From the NCBI GenBank assembly GCA_937897875.1, contig CALCPD010000053.1, positions 1-35,268 of the forward strand: a stretch of DNA of 35,268 nucleotides. Direction: 5' to 3'. The position numbers were made by a program, and so were the translations under genes. Shown piece by piece: positions 19,247-26,525 of this stretch; positions within the stretch are counted from its first letter, which is position 1; every line of letters begins with the position of its first letter. Below the pieces are notes generated by a model that saw only the letters and a list, made by a program, of their open reading frames with translations, was not told where the DNA came from and ran no database searches. Origin of the DNA: an uncultured Nitrosopumilaceae archaeon (GTDB lineage Archaea; Thermoproteota; Nitrososphaeria; Nitrososphaerales; Nitrosopumilaceae).

Positions 19247-19900
19247 ATGTATAGTGGAGAGCTTGAAGTTCAAGCAAAAAGAAAGGCAATAGCAGTTTTA
19301 CAAGACGAGATCAATAGAATTCTAAACGCTTCTAGAGAACTTGCAACACTAACAGATTCTTTAATGAAAAAAGACAAAAAAGGAATCAAAAATACACTGG
19401 AGCAAATCTCAACTATAGAAGAAGAGGTAGAGAGCCTTAGAAGAAAAATCACACGAGAGGTTGCAGATGTTGGAGGATTAATCATGAATAGAGAAAATCT
19501 CTTAAACACTGCATACACAATGGATGAGATTGCAGGTTACATCACAGGTATCGCATTCAAACTTTCAAATGTAAAAATCACCACATTGAAAAGTTCAAAA
19601 CTTGATAAAGATATTGGAGAACTAATATCATTAGTAGTAGACGAAGTCTACAAACTAAATGAAATTATCAGAAGTCTCAATACAAATACTGCCAATGCAA
19701 TTGAATTGGCTCAAGAAACACAAACAATTGAAAGAGAAATAGATATCAAATACAGAGATGCAACAATAAAACTTCTCAATGAAGTAAAAGATCCTAAAGA
19801 ATTATTGTTGATCAAAGATGTAATAGAAGGAATAGAAGAAATGTCAGACAAATGTCAAAGAGTTTCAGATTCATTCATTCTGCTAGCATTAAGCCTATAA
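19247..19900 (+). CDS. DUF47 / PhoU-like protein
   Basis: A 217-residue all-helical, coiled-coil-rich protein matching the DUF47 (TIGR00153, PhoU-related) pattern. It has two similar three-helix halves, with the acidic motifs EEEVESLRRKITREV and ETQTIEREIDIKYRDA, and the closing EGIEEMSDKCQRVSDSFILL. PhoU-like proteins bind metal clusters and regulate phosphate uptake. DUF47 genes often sit beside a PiT-type phosphate transporter, which is absent here, so the partner must be elsewhere. An AT-rich element GGATTTAAATTACC (19211-19224) precedes the gene. Confidence 0.88.
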   Translation: MYSGELEVQAKRKAIAVLQDEINRILNASRELATLTDSLMKKDKKGIKNTLEQISTIEEEVESLRRKITREVADVGGLIMNRENLLNTAYTMDEIAGYITGIAFKLSNVKITTLKSSKLDKDIGELISLVVDEVYKLNEIIRSLNTNTANAIELAQETQTIEREIDIKYRDATIKLLNEVKDPKELLLIKDVIEGIEEMSDKCQRVSDSFILLALSL

Positions 19901-19993
19901 GAAAAAACAATTTTAATTTCTACCTTATTTTTAATCCCATTAATGTTAATTATACACTATAGAATTCATATACATATCATATTTAATTAAAAT

Positions 19994-20530
19994 ATGAAAA
20001 GTGAATTAGTAGAAAACAGAATCATAGTATGGAACATAGAAGATTCCAAGAAACTTTTCACAGAGGGATATTTTGGAAAACCAATCGGGATGCCAAAACC
20101 AAAAATTGAAGAAATAGATGTACCACTAATTTTAGACCTGATTGAGGGACTATATCTATTAGAAAATAAAAAAATAAGCATTAGCAAATTAAAACAAAAA
20201 ATGGATGTTGAACAAATGATTGAAATTTGTAAAAAAGAAATTCATGGGTTTGAGAAAAAGTATATCGTGTACAAACATTTTCGAGATAAAGGATACATAA
20301 TTAATCCAGGAATAAAATTTGGATGTGATTTTGCTGTATATGAAAAAGGACCAGGAATTGATCATGCTCCATTTTTAATTCAAGTCTACAATAGAAACGA
20401 ATCAATAACATCAACAGAAATTGTTCTTGCAGGAAGACTAGCAACAACAGTGAGAAAACAATTCATTTTGGCAATACCCAAAGGAAAAGATAAAGTGGAT
20501 TTTCTAGCTTTAGATTGGTGGAAAGCTTAA
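19994..20530 (+). CDS. endA: tRNA-splicing endonuclease (EndA)
   Basis: A 178-residue homologue of the homomultimeric archaeal splicing endonuclease. The catalytic triad is in place: Y116 (KFGCDFAVY), H124 (GIDHAPFLIQV) and K155 (TVRKQFILA), at almost the same numbers as in the Methanocaldococcus enzyme. The N-terminal domain (1-85) and the C-terminal nuclease domain are both complete. It cuts bulge-helix-bulge structures in pre-tRNA and, in other archaea, in pre-rRNA; the processing stems of the rRNA operon in this window are plausible substrates. The stop shares TTAA with the convergent unknown gene. Confidence 0.95.
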   Translation: MKSELVENRIIVWNIEDSKKLFTEGYFGKPIGMPKPKIEEIDVPLILDLIEGLYLLENKKISISKLKQKMDVEQMIEICKKEIHGFEKKYIVYKHFRDKGYIINPGIKFGCDFAVYEKGPGIDHAPFLIQVYNRNESITSTEIVLAGRLATTVRKQFILAIPKGKDKVDFLALDWWKA

Positions 20531-20904
20531 ACTGATTTTATGTGACCTGCGATTCGATCGTAAATTTCAAAAAGTTCCTTAGTAATACCAAAAGCAATAT
20601 GATTATCCCATTTGCTACGAATTCTAATTGCAGTATCAGTTGGTTCAACATAGATGGTTGCATCTTTGATAGATTGTTTAGCAATCATTTCATTAAGTTC
20701 AGTATCAGAATTTAATTTAGTGGCTAAATCACCATAGCCATTCCAAGCTACTTTAGTAACAATTTTTGAACCAAAATGACCTTGAGTTGTCAAAGATGTT
20801 TTTGCAGTGTAATGTACAGCAGAAGAACCAGCATTTTTTCTAACAATAAACTGAGCTTGATATCTATCTAATGCTCCCCATGGAAGTGGATTTGGATCTT
20901 GCAT
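20527..20904 (-). CDS. Hypothetical protein, 125 residues
   Basis: The family is not recognised. It is a soluble, beta-rich protein with no cysteine. Its start (MQDPNPLPWGALDRYQAQFIVR) is followed by alternating strands and a helical C-terminus (ITKELFEIYDRIAGHIKSV). It follows a 78-residue gene by only 2 bases, so the two are one operon and possibly partners. The stop overlaps the stop of endA by 4 bases (shared TTAA). Codon and base usage resemble the neighbours, so recent transfer is not suggested. Confidence 0.7.
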   Translation of the reverse strand: MQDPNPLPWGALDRYQAQFIVRKNAGSSAVHYTAKTSLTTQGHFGSKIVTKVAWNGYGDLATKLNSDTELNEMIAKQSIKDATIYVEPTDTAIRIRSKWDNHIAFGITKELFEIYDRIAGHIKSV

Positions 20905-20906
20905 GA

Positions 20907-21143
20907 TTATCCCTTTTGAATTATTTGTACGACGTCAATGTTAGAATTTTTAATGTCAATGCAACCTTTGTTAGTAACCATTCTAGGTGTTTGAGAAAAA
21001 TAGCGGCTATAGTAATCATCATTTTCAACAGCATCAGTTCCAATTTCTTTAGATTCAGAATTAACACCGATCTCTTTTAACATGGCACTAAATTTTTCAG
21101 GCCATGTTTGGTAAATGAAAGTATCAGATTCAGTGTCATGCAT
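20907..21143 (-). CDS. Hypothetical protein, 78 residues
   Basis: A small acidic soluble protein (MHDTESDTFIYQTWPEKFSAM at the start, ending IDIKNSNIDVVQIIQKG). There are no cofactor motifs and only one cysteine. It is the first gene of a two-gene unit with the 125-residue protein. It shares a 79-base divergent intergenic region with the double-SDR gene. The function is unknown. Confidence 0.65.
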   Translation of the reverse strand: MHDTESDTFIYQTWPEKFSAMLKEIGVNSESKEIGTDAVENDDYYSRYFSQTPRMVTNKGCIDIKNSNIDVVQIIQKG

Positions 21144-21222
21144 ACATTAACGCAGAATATCCCACAAATAAAGATATCAAGAAAAAAACCCTAGAGATCA
21201 ATCCAAATAAATATGCAAAGGT

Positions 21223-23004
21223 ATGAATTTTTTTAACTTGAAATTCCAAGGTAAAACTGCATTAATTACAGGTAGTGGAACAGGGATTGGTAAAGCCATA
21301 GCAACCAAATTTGTTGAAAATGGTGCAAGTGTAATAATTCTTGGTAGAAGAAGAGGGCCTTTAGATGAAGCAGCAAAAGAGCTTGAACAAATAATTTCAG
21401 AGAAAAATAGTGCCGCATCAGTTAAAATTTTTGCAGGGGTGGATGTTGCAGATGAAACAGCAATGAATGCAATGTTTGATGCACTAAAAAATGACAATGT
21501 CAACATAGATTACATAATAAACAATGCAGGAGTTTCAGGTCCTGTAACATGTTTTCCAAATTCTCCATTAAAAGATTTTAAAAGTACAATAGCAATTCAC
21601 CTTACAGGTACATTTTGGGGCTCAGTTCAAGCACTAAAAGTAATGAAAGAAGGTGGAAAGATTATCACAATTTCAACATTCTTTACTGAAGAAAGACCAC
21701 TTGAGCAAAGACCTTACAGATTTAGAAGTCCATACACTGCAGCTCAAGGTGCAAAGAACAGACTTGCTGAAGCAATGTCATGGGAATTAACTGACAAGGG
21801 CATCATATCCATTGCAACAAATCCAGGACCAGTACATTCAGATAGAATTTACAAGACAGTTTATCCAAAAGCTGCAGCAGAATTCATGAGAGTTAGTGGA
21901 TTTGAAGACCTAACTCCAGTAGAAGTTGAAGAAGCAAAAGATGACTTGTTAGAATGTATTCTTGCAGATGGAATAGATAAAGAAGGAATTGCAAAAATTG
22001 CTGAGAAATTGGCAAATGGAAAAGATGTTGCAAAATTAACAGAGACATTTACAAATCTTCTTACAAAAATTCAAACAATAGCTGAAAAAGTTCAAAACAA
22101 CACATCACATATGATTGCAAACAGAGAATTTTTAGCACAAACACAAGTATCAGAATCAGTTCTAAACTTGTGTGATGATGAAATTGCAAAAATCCTTAAC
22201 GGTAAAGTAATTCCAGGAGACAGGGTATTTTATCCAGTAAAACCACACATTGGAACAACAGCTCCAGGTGTCCATCAACCAAACTTCTCAGGTAAATCAG
22301 TAGTTTTCACAATTGATGGTACAGATAAAACAGATGCAGAAAGAGTAGAATTTTTAGCACAACATGTTGAGAAAAATGGAGGAAAAGTTGCATGTTTCAT
22401 TTCACAGTCAACTCCAAAAGAAGTTCAAGAGTCAATTAGCAGTAAATTCCACTCACATATTGTAGACATTACAAATCCTGAAGAAATTCAAAGATGGTTA
22501 AATACAGCCAAAACAAATCTAGGAGAAATTTTAGGAGTTATTCACATTACTGGAAAACTTCCAGAAATAGGTAAATTGACAGAATTAGATAGACCAGGAT
22601 GGGAAGAACTAGTTGCAAAATTCATTTCAACACCTGCAACTGTTGCTCAAAGGACATTAGAACACTTTGTTCCAGGAGGAGACAAAGACCCAAGATTATA
22701 CAAAGATACCAAGGGTGCAATCATGATCATAGGACCAGATTTACCAGTAGGACGTAAAGTTACAGGAACTCAAAGAGCTCAAGTAGAAGTTTTCAGAGGA
22801 GCACTACGACCATTTACTACAACAGTTAATCAAGAATTAAGTGATGTTTTAAAATCAAAAATTAGAATGTTCACAATTTTCCCAGGTTCTGTTACAGGTT
22901 CAGAACCAGATAATCAAAAAATTGCTGATGCATTTAATTTCCTAGTTACGGAAAATTCAGCTTCATCTGCAGAAGTAACATTCTGTGTTGATGAAACAAG
23001 ATAA
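21223..23004 (+). CDS. Double short-chain dehydrogenase/reductase protein
   Basis: 593 residues with two SDR-type halves. Half 1 (about 7-225) has a good cofactor loop TGSGTGIG (16-23), NNAG (100-103), a candidate serine S151 and tyrosine Y171. Position 175, the lysine of the YxxxK motif, is glutamine (YTAAQ). Half 2 (from about 357) lacks the glycine motif (VVFTIDGTDKTDAE) and looks non-catalytic. A helical insert of about 130 residues joins them. The plan, and the stretch NPGPVHSDRI, resemble from memory the N-terminal half of the bifunctional malonyl-CoA reductase of Chloroflexus, which reduces malonate semialdehyde. A carbon-fixation or acyl-CoA role is a hypothesis. The MaoC-like gene follows after 2 bases. 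Confidence 0.85.
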   Translation: MNFFNLKFQGKTALITGSGTGIGKAIATKFVENGASVIILGRRRGPLDEAAKELEQIISEKNSAASVKIFAGVDVADETAMNAMFDALKNDNVNIDYIINNAGVSGPVTCFPNSPLKDFKSTIAIHLTGTFWGSVQALKVMKEGGKIITISTFFTEERPLEQRPYRFRSPYTAAQGAKNRLAEAMSWELTDKGIISIATNPGPVHSDRIYKTVYPKAAAEFMRVSGFEDLTPVEVEEAKDDLLECILADGIDKEGIAKIAEKLANGKDVAKLTETFTNLLTKIQTIAEKVQNNTSHMIANREFLAQTQVSESVLNLCDDEIAKILNGKVIPGDRVFYPVKPHIGTTAPGVHQPNFSGKSVVFTIDGTDKTDAERVEFLAQHVEKNGGKVACFISQSTPKEVQESISSKFHSHIVDITNPEEIQRWLNTAKTNLGEILGVIHITGKLPEIGKLTELDRPGWEELVAKFISTPATVAQRTLEHFVPGGDKDPRLYKDTKGAIMIIGPDLPVGRKVTGTQRAQVEVFRGALRPFTTTVNQELSDVLKSKIRMFTIFPGSVTGSEPDNQKIADAFNFLVTENSASSAEVTFCVDETR

Positions 23005-23006
23005 GG

Positions 23007-23447
23007 ATGAAAAGATATTCAGAGTTCGTTGTTGGCGAATCATTTGATTCAACATGCAGTATTTCTGATGACGAATTAGAACAGTATCTAAAATTCTCAA
23101 GAATAAAAAATGTATTTTTAGATAATAAAATAAATGAAAAACAGCAACTAGTTTCAGGAAGAGCAATATTATCAAGAATGGAAGGAGAGTTCACAAGACT
23201 AAATCAAATTTACGGTAATCAAATTATATTTTTAGGTACAGACGGAGATATAGAATGGGGAAATAGAAATACAAGATTTCTAAAACCATTGTATACAGAT
23301 CAAGTTTTAAAATTAAAATTTACGATTATAGAAAAGATAGACATTGATGAAAAATTTGGAAAAATAATTATTAATTTTGAAGGCAGTACACAAGATGATC
23401 AATTAATCATAATTTCAAAAAACAACATTTACAGAATTAAAAAATAG
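23007..23447 (+). CDS. MaoC-like hot-dog fold protein
   Basis: A 146-residue single hot-dog domain. The MaoC-like plan is visible: VVGESFDSTCSISDDELEQY at the start, the central helix VSGRAILSRMEGEFTRL, and NTRFLKPLYTDQVLKLKFTIIEK, which matches the RFxxPVxxGDxL segment of MaoC hydratases. The catalytic D-x-N-x-x-H pair of (R)-specific enoyl-CoA hydratases is not evident, since the segment after helix 1 reads SRIKNVFLDN. Activity is therefore uncertain. Its start is 2 bases after the double-SDR stop, so it is surely co-expressed and may act on the same acyl-CoA or bind the same partner. Confidence 0.78.
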   Translation: MKRYSEFVVGESFDSTCSISDDELEQYLKFSRIKNVFLDNKINEKQQLVSGRAILSRMEGEFTRLNQIYGNQIIFLGTDGDIEWGNRNTRFLKPLYTDQVLKLKFTIIEKIDIDEKFGKIIINFEGSTQDDQLIIISKNNIYRIKK

Positions 23448-23470
23448 CGAGATAAATAATTAATAAAATA

Positions 23471-23520
23471 CTAAGGAGCCGACTAGTCTCCTCAGCCATT
23501 AGATCAAAAGACCTAACGAA
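23471..23520. other. Intergenic pair of hairpins (possible terminator or small RNA)
   Basis: In the 121-base gap between two convergent genes there are two adjacent inverted repeats. The first is AGGAG-(9 bases)-CTCCT (23474-23492) with a perfect GACTAGTC palindrome in its loop. The second is TTAGATC-AAAA-GACCTAA (23499-23516) with one mismatch in the stem. The local GC content is higher than in the flanks. Archaeal terminators normally need only T-runs, so a structured element here is not explained. No protein-coding potential is seen. Confidence 0.4.
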
Positions 23521-23568
23521 CAACTTGTATGAAAAAATTAGTATAAAAACACAAATTATAATTTGAGG

Positions 23569-24345
23569 CTAAAGTAAAGAGCCACTAGTTAAAGAGTCAA
23601 AAAATAATTTTACAGCTGTTATCACAAGTACAATAGAAATAAGAATTTTCAAATTTCTTTCCTTAACACTTAAAGATAATTTTGCACCAACTAACCCTCC
23701 AAAAAAAGCACCAGTTGCTAAAAAGCCAGATTGAATAAAATCAGGATGTCCCAAAATACTATGAACAATTACACCAGACAATGATGCAAATAATAAAATA
23801 AATTGTGAAGTAGGGGCTGCCTTTTTCATAGACATGCCCATTCCAACTACCATCAAAGGAACAAATACAATTCCACCACCGATTCCAAAAAAGGAGGATA
23901 TGATTCCTGCAAAAAAACTAGAACCAATTATTAGAATAATTAATTGATTAGAAATAATTTTTTCTCTTGATTCAACTTGCTTTCTTAAAAATATGTAAGC
24001 AGAAGATGCAATTAAAACAAAACCAAATAAAATTTTAAAAATATCAGGTGCAACATCAGTAGAAATGATTGCACCAATAATAGTTCCAGGAATTGCAAGC
24101 AAGCCAAGTTTCAATCCCAAAGAATATTCAATTCTTTTTTGTTTTGAGTAAGAAATGGTAGATGCAATAGAATTACTTAATGCAGCAAAAAGACTATTAC
24201 TTGCAGCAACAGTAGGAGGGATTCCCAAAAATGTTAAAACTGGAACAACAATTATTCCACCACCTAAACCAATCATAGACCCCAATATACCAGCAGCAAA
24301 TCCCAAAGGAATTAACCATAATTGATCAATCATTGTAATCTCCAA
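23569..24345 (-). CDS. TSUP (TauE/SafE/DUF81) family membrane permease
   Basis: 258 residues with about eight transmembrane helices. The two halves are internal repeats, each with the family motif: GLGGGIIVVPVLTFLG (27-42) and GIGGGIVFVPLMVVGMG. The family exports sulphite or organosulphonates or moves related anions. The substrate here cannot be told. No sulphur-metabolism gene is adjacent. The start may be the ATG at codon 5 (24333). Confidence 0.92.
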   Translation of the reverse strand: MEITMIDQLWLIPLGFAAGILGSMIGLGGGIIVVPVLTFLGIPPTVAASNSLFAALSNSIASTISYSKQKRIEYSLGLKLGLLAIPGTIIGAIISTDVAPDIFKILFGFVLIASSAYIFLRKQVESREKIISNQLIILIIGSSFFAGIISSFFGIGGGIVFVPLMVVGMGMSMKKAAPTSQFILLFASLSGVIVHSILGHPDFIQSGFLATGAFFGGLVGAKLSLSVKERNLKILISIVLVITAVKLFFDSLTSGSLL

Positions 24346-24373
24346 TCAAATAATTTTGTCATATATAATTAGA

Positions 24374-25003
24374 CTACTTTAGAATAATTAAAGTCCACAA
24401 ATATGAGTCATTTTTTAGGGTAACCTCAAGAATTAAGGTTTCATCACCTAGCCCAGTAATGGTAGATTTTAGAGGAATGTCTTGAGAAGATTCAGCATAT
24501 TTTATTTTTGCAGCATCTAACCAGTCATTAACAGATTCAAACCCACCAGGTTGTTTTTCATTCCAACATTCACATACCAAAGTTTCAACCATAGTTTCAA
24601 AAACAATTTCAACTTCATTAGATTTTGAATCAAATGATGGGGAGGAATCAATTGCGGCAATAGCCATTATGGGATTATCAGGACTTCCACCCATACTGAT
24701 ATTTCCAAGAGATTTTCCATTTTGACCTTGAATAGCAGTAGTAGTACAGTAGGTAATAGTAGATAAAATATCAGCACGAATTGCACAGTAATTTTCAATA
24801 GTATGATCCGTGATCGGACTAGGGGTAGACATGAAAATATTTTGTTCAGATAAAGATTCCTTTATGTGTTCAACATCATAAAAAGTAAAACCATATTGAT
24901 AGAGATTTTCTGAAGAAGGCATAGAAGAATTTTCAGGAATTAAAAAAAAGACAATAGCAGAAACGATTATGATAAGAACAGGAAGTATAATTTTTTTATT
25001 CAT
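24374..25003 (-). CDS. Secreted or membrane-anchored protein, 209 residues
   Basis: An N-terminal hydrophobic segment (KKIILPVLIIIVSAIVFFLI, 3-22) acts as signal anchor. It is followed by an acidic extracellular domain with four or five cysteines (YCAIRAD, YCTTTA, CECWNEK). The rest is unrecognised, with no enzyme motif. It precedes the TSUP gene by 28 bases on the same strand and follows the DUF192 gene by 41 bases. This is a run of membrane or exported proteins that may be one transcription unit. Confidence 0.75.
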   Translation of the reverse strand: MNKKIILPVLIIIVSAIVFFLIPENSSMPSSENLYQYGFTFYDVEHIKESLSEQNIFMSTPSPITDHTIENYCAIRADILSTITYCTTTAIQGQNGKSLGNISMGGSPDNPIMAIAAIDSSPSFDSKSNEVEIVFETMVETLVCECWNEKQPGGFESVNDWLDAAKIKYAESSQDIPLKSTITGLGDETLILEVTLKNDSYLWTLIILK

Positions 25004-25044
25004 AATTGTTCTAAAAACAGATTATAAGATAAGGTTTTGCAATG

Positions 25045-25539
25045 TTAAATTGAAATAATTTCTAAAATAGAATCTTTTGTAATATTATTTTGTTCAACAA
25101 AACCAGAAGTAACTTCAAGAATATATGTTGCCTCACCATCAGGTACAAAACTAGGACATCCAGCAGCAATTTCAACAGGAATAACACAAGGAGGAACATT
25201 TGTTTTAATATGTACAACTTTTCCATCTCCATCAAACCAAATCATATCTAATTCAAATTGCATGTTAAGCATCCATAATGAATACAACCCCTGTTCTGGA
25301 AATACAAAAAGCATGCCTTGATCTAAAGGCAATTGATCTTGGAACATTAATCCACGAACACGACTAGAGTCAGTATCTGCAATTTGAACTTCAAGCGGCA
25401 CACTATCGACTTTAATCATACCTCTAGGAAATTTTACTTGCTCCAATTTTATTTCACTAGGTAAAGTAAGTAATCCAATAGAACCAATAATTACAGCAGC
25501 AATAAAAATAGGAATTAATGCTTGAGCCCTAGTTGTCAT
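25045..25539 (-). CDS. DUF192 (COG1430) exported protein
   Basis: 164 residues. An N-terminal membrane anchor (LIPIFIAAVIIGSIGLLTL) comes before a DUF192 domain: VEVQIADTDSSRVRGLMF-like start (here VPLEVQIADTDSSRVRGLMF), QGMLFVFPEQG, LWMLNMQFELDMIWFDGDGKVVHI and the closing GEATYILEVTSGFVEQNNI. The family is widespread in archaea and bacteria with no proven biochemical role. It faces outside the membrane. It probably belongs to one unit with the downstream secreted protein. Confidence 0.9.
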   Translation of the reverse strand: MTTRAQALIPIFIAAVIIGSIGLLTLPSEIKLEQVKFPRGMIKVDSVPLEVQIADTDSSRVRGLMFQDQLPLDQGMLFVFPEQGLYSLWMLNMQFELDMIWFDGDGKVVHIKTNVPPCVIPVEIAAGCPSFVPDGEATYILEVTSGFVEQNNITKDSILEIISI

Positions 25540-25577
25540 AAATTAGTTTAAGAGAGTCCTTTTAAAAACTGAATGTG

Positions 25578-25928
25578 TTATGTTACCGAATTTTTAAAAT
25601 CATTAAGAGTAGAGAATGTGTTTTTTGTATGATGTCCAATATCATGTATTGTGCTACCATTGTATTTTTTATCCAAATATCTACCAGCAACTATCATAGG
25701 ACCGCCTATAGCACACGTGACTCCCGTAGGTTCAGGTATCCATAACATCAAAAATCCAATTTTTTGTAATTTTTTACCTGGTGCAGGTGCCTTTTGCAAT
25801 GCACCTAAAGATCTAGCAGTATGAGAATCATCCATTTTGGCAATATCGGTGTACAAATTTGCCCTACGTTTAGCAGAATCTGAAAATTTTTGTAATTTTG
25901 CTAGTCGTGCTTTTAATGGATCATTCAA
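25578..25928 (-). CDS. Hypothetical protein, 116 residues
   Basis: The family is not known. It has a basic N-terminal helix (MNDPLKARLAKLQKFSDSAK). The middle segment IGFLMLWIPEPTGVTCAIGGPMIV is hydrophobic enough for one membrane pass or hairpin, with proline and glycine inside. The start is TTG at 25928; nearby ATG codons are out of frame, and a stop lies five codons upstream. It is first in the minus-strand run toward the DUF192 gene (38-base gap). Confidence 0.65.
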   Translation of the reverse strand: MNDPLKARLAKLQKFSDSAKRRANLYTDIAKMDDSHTARSLGALQKAPAPGKKLQKIGFLMLWIPEPTGVTCAIGGPMIVAGRYLDKKYNGSTIHDIGHHTKNTFSTLNDFKNSVT

Positions 25929-26060
25929 TTCAACATAACTCTACAAAAGAATAGTTAAGATTCAAAGATCAACATTGGTTACCCTCAAGTCAACAAAGAA
26001 TAACTAAGATGAACCAACAGACACTCAATTATAGTGGATTTCCATTAGTTACAAAGAACA

Positions 26061-26525
26061 ATGAAAGTAAAAAAATCTAAAAGATTAGAATCAATCAAAG
26101 CAGCACATGAACTAGAAAAAACACGGTCCAGTTCCAGAATGGAAGATTATTTAGAAATCATTTCAGAATTAGTGGAATTAAAAGGATATGCCACAACATT
26201 GGATATTTCAAGATACATGAATGTTAGTGCTCCAAGTGTAACTAAGATGCTTCAGAGATTAGACGAAGGGGGATTTTTAGAATATGAAAAATATCATGGA
26301 ATTAACTTAACAAAAAAAGGAGTACAAATTGCAGATGGGATTCGCCAAAATCATGGGATTTTGTTAGAATTTTTTGAAATTTTAGGAGTAGGTTATGATA
26401 CAGCAAATCAAGATACAGAAGGAATCGAGCATCACCTCAACCCTAAAACAATAAAACAGTTAAGAAAATTTATTACGTTTCTAAAAGCAAATCCAAAAGT
26501 AGTAGATAATTTTAAAAATCTTTAA
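26061..26525 (+). CDS. MntR/DtxR-family metal-dependent transcriptional regulator
   Basis: 154 residues: a winged helix (about 27-90) with the recognition region YMNVSAPSVTKMLQRLDEGG, and a helical dimerisation domain. All six manganese ligands of Bacillus MntR align at a constant shift of 21 residues: D29, E32, H98, E120, E123 and H124 (MEDYLE, NHGILLEFF, DTEGIEHH). It probably senses Mn(II), possibly Fe(II), and represses metal-uptake genes. There is no SH3-like third domain, as in MntR. No transporter is next to it. The basic N-terminal extension of about 20 residues is additional. The gene overlaps the convergent PINA gene by 14 bases. Confidence 0.92.
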   Translation: MKVKKSKRLESIKAAHELEKTRSSSRMEDYLEIISELVELKGYATTLDISRYMNVSAPSVTKMLQRLDEGGFLEYEKYHGINLTKKGVQIADGIRQNHGILLEFFEILGVGYDTANQDTEGIEHHLNPKTIKQLRKFITFLKANPKVVDNFKNL

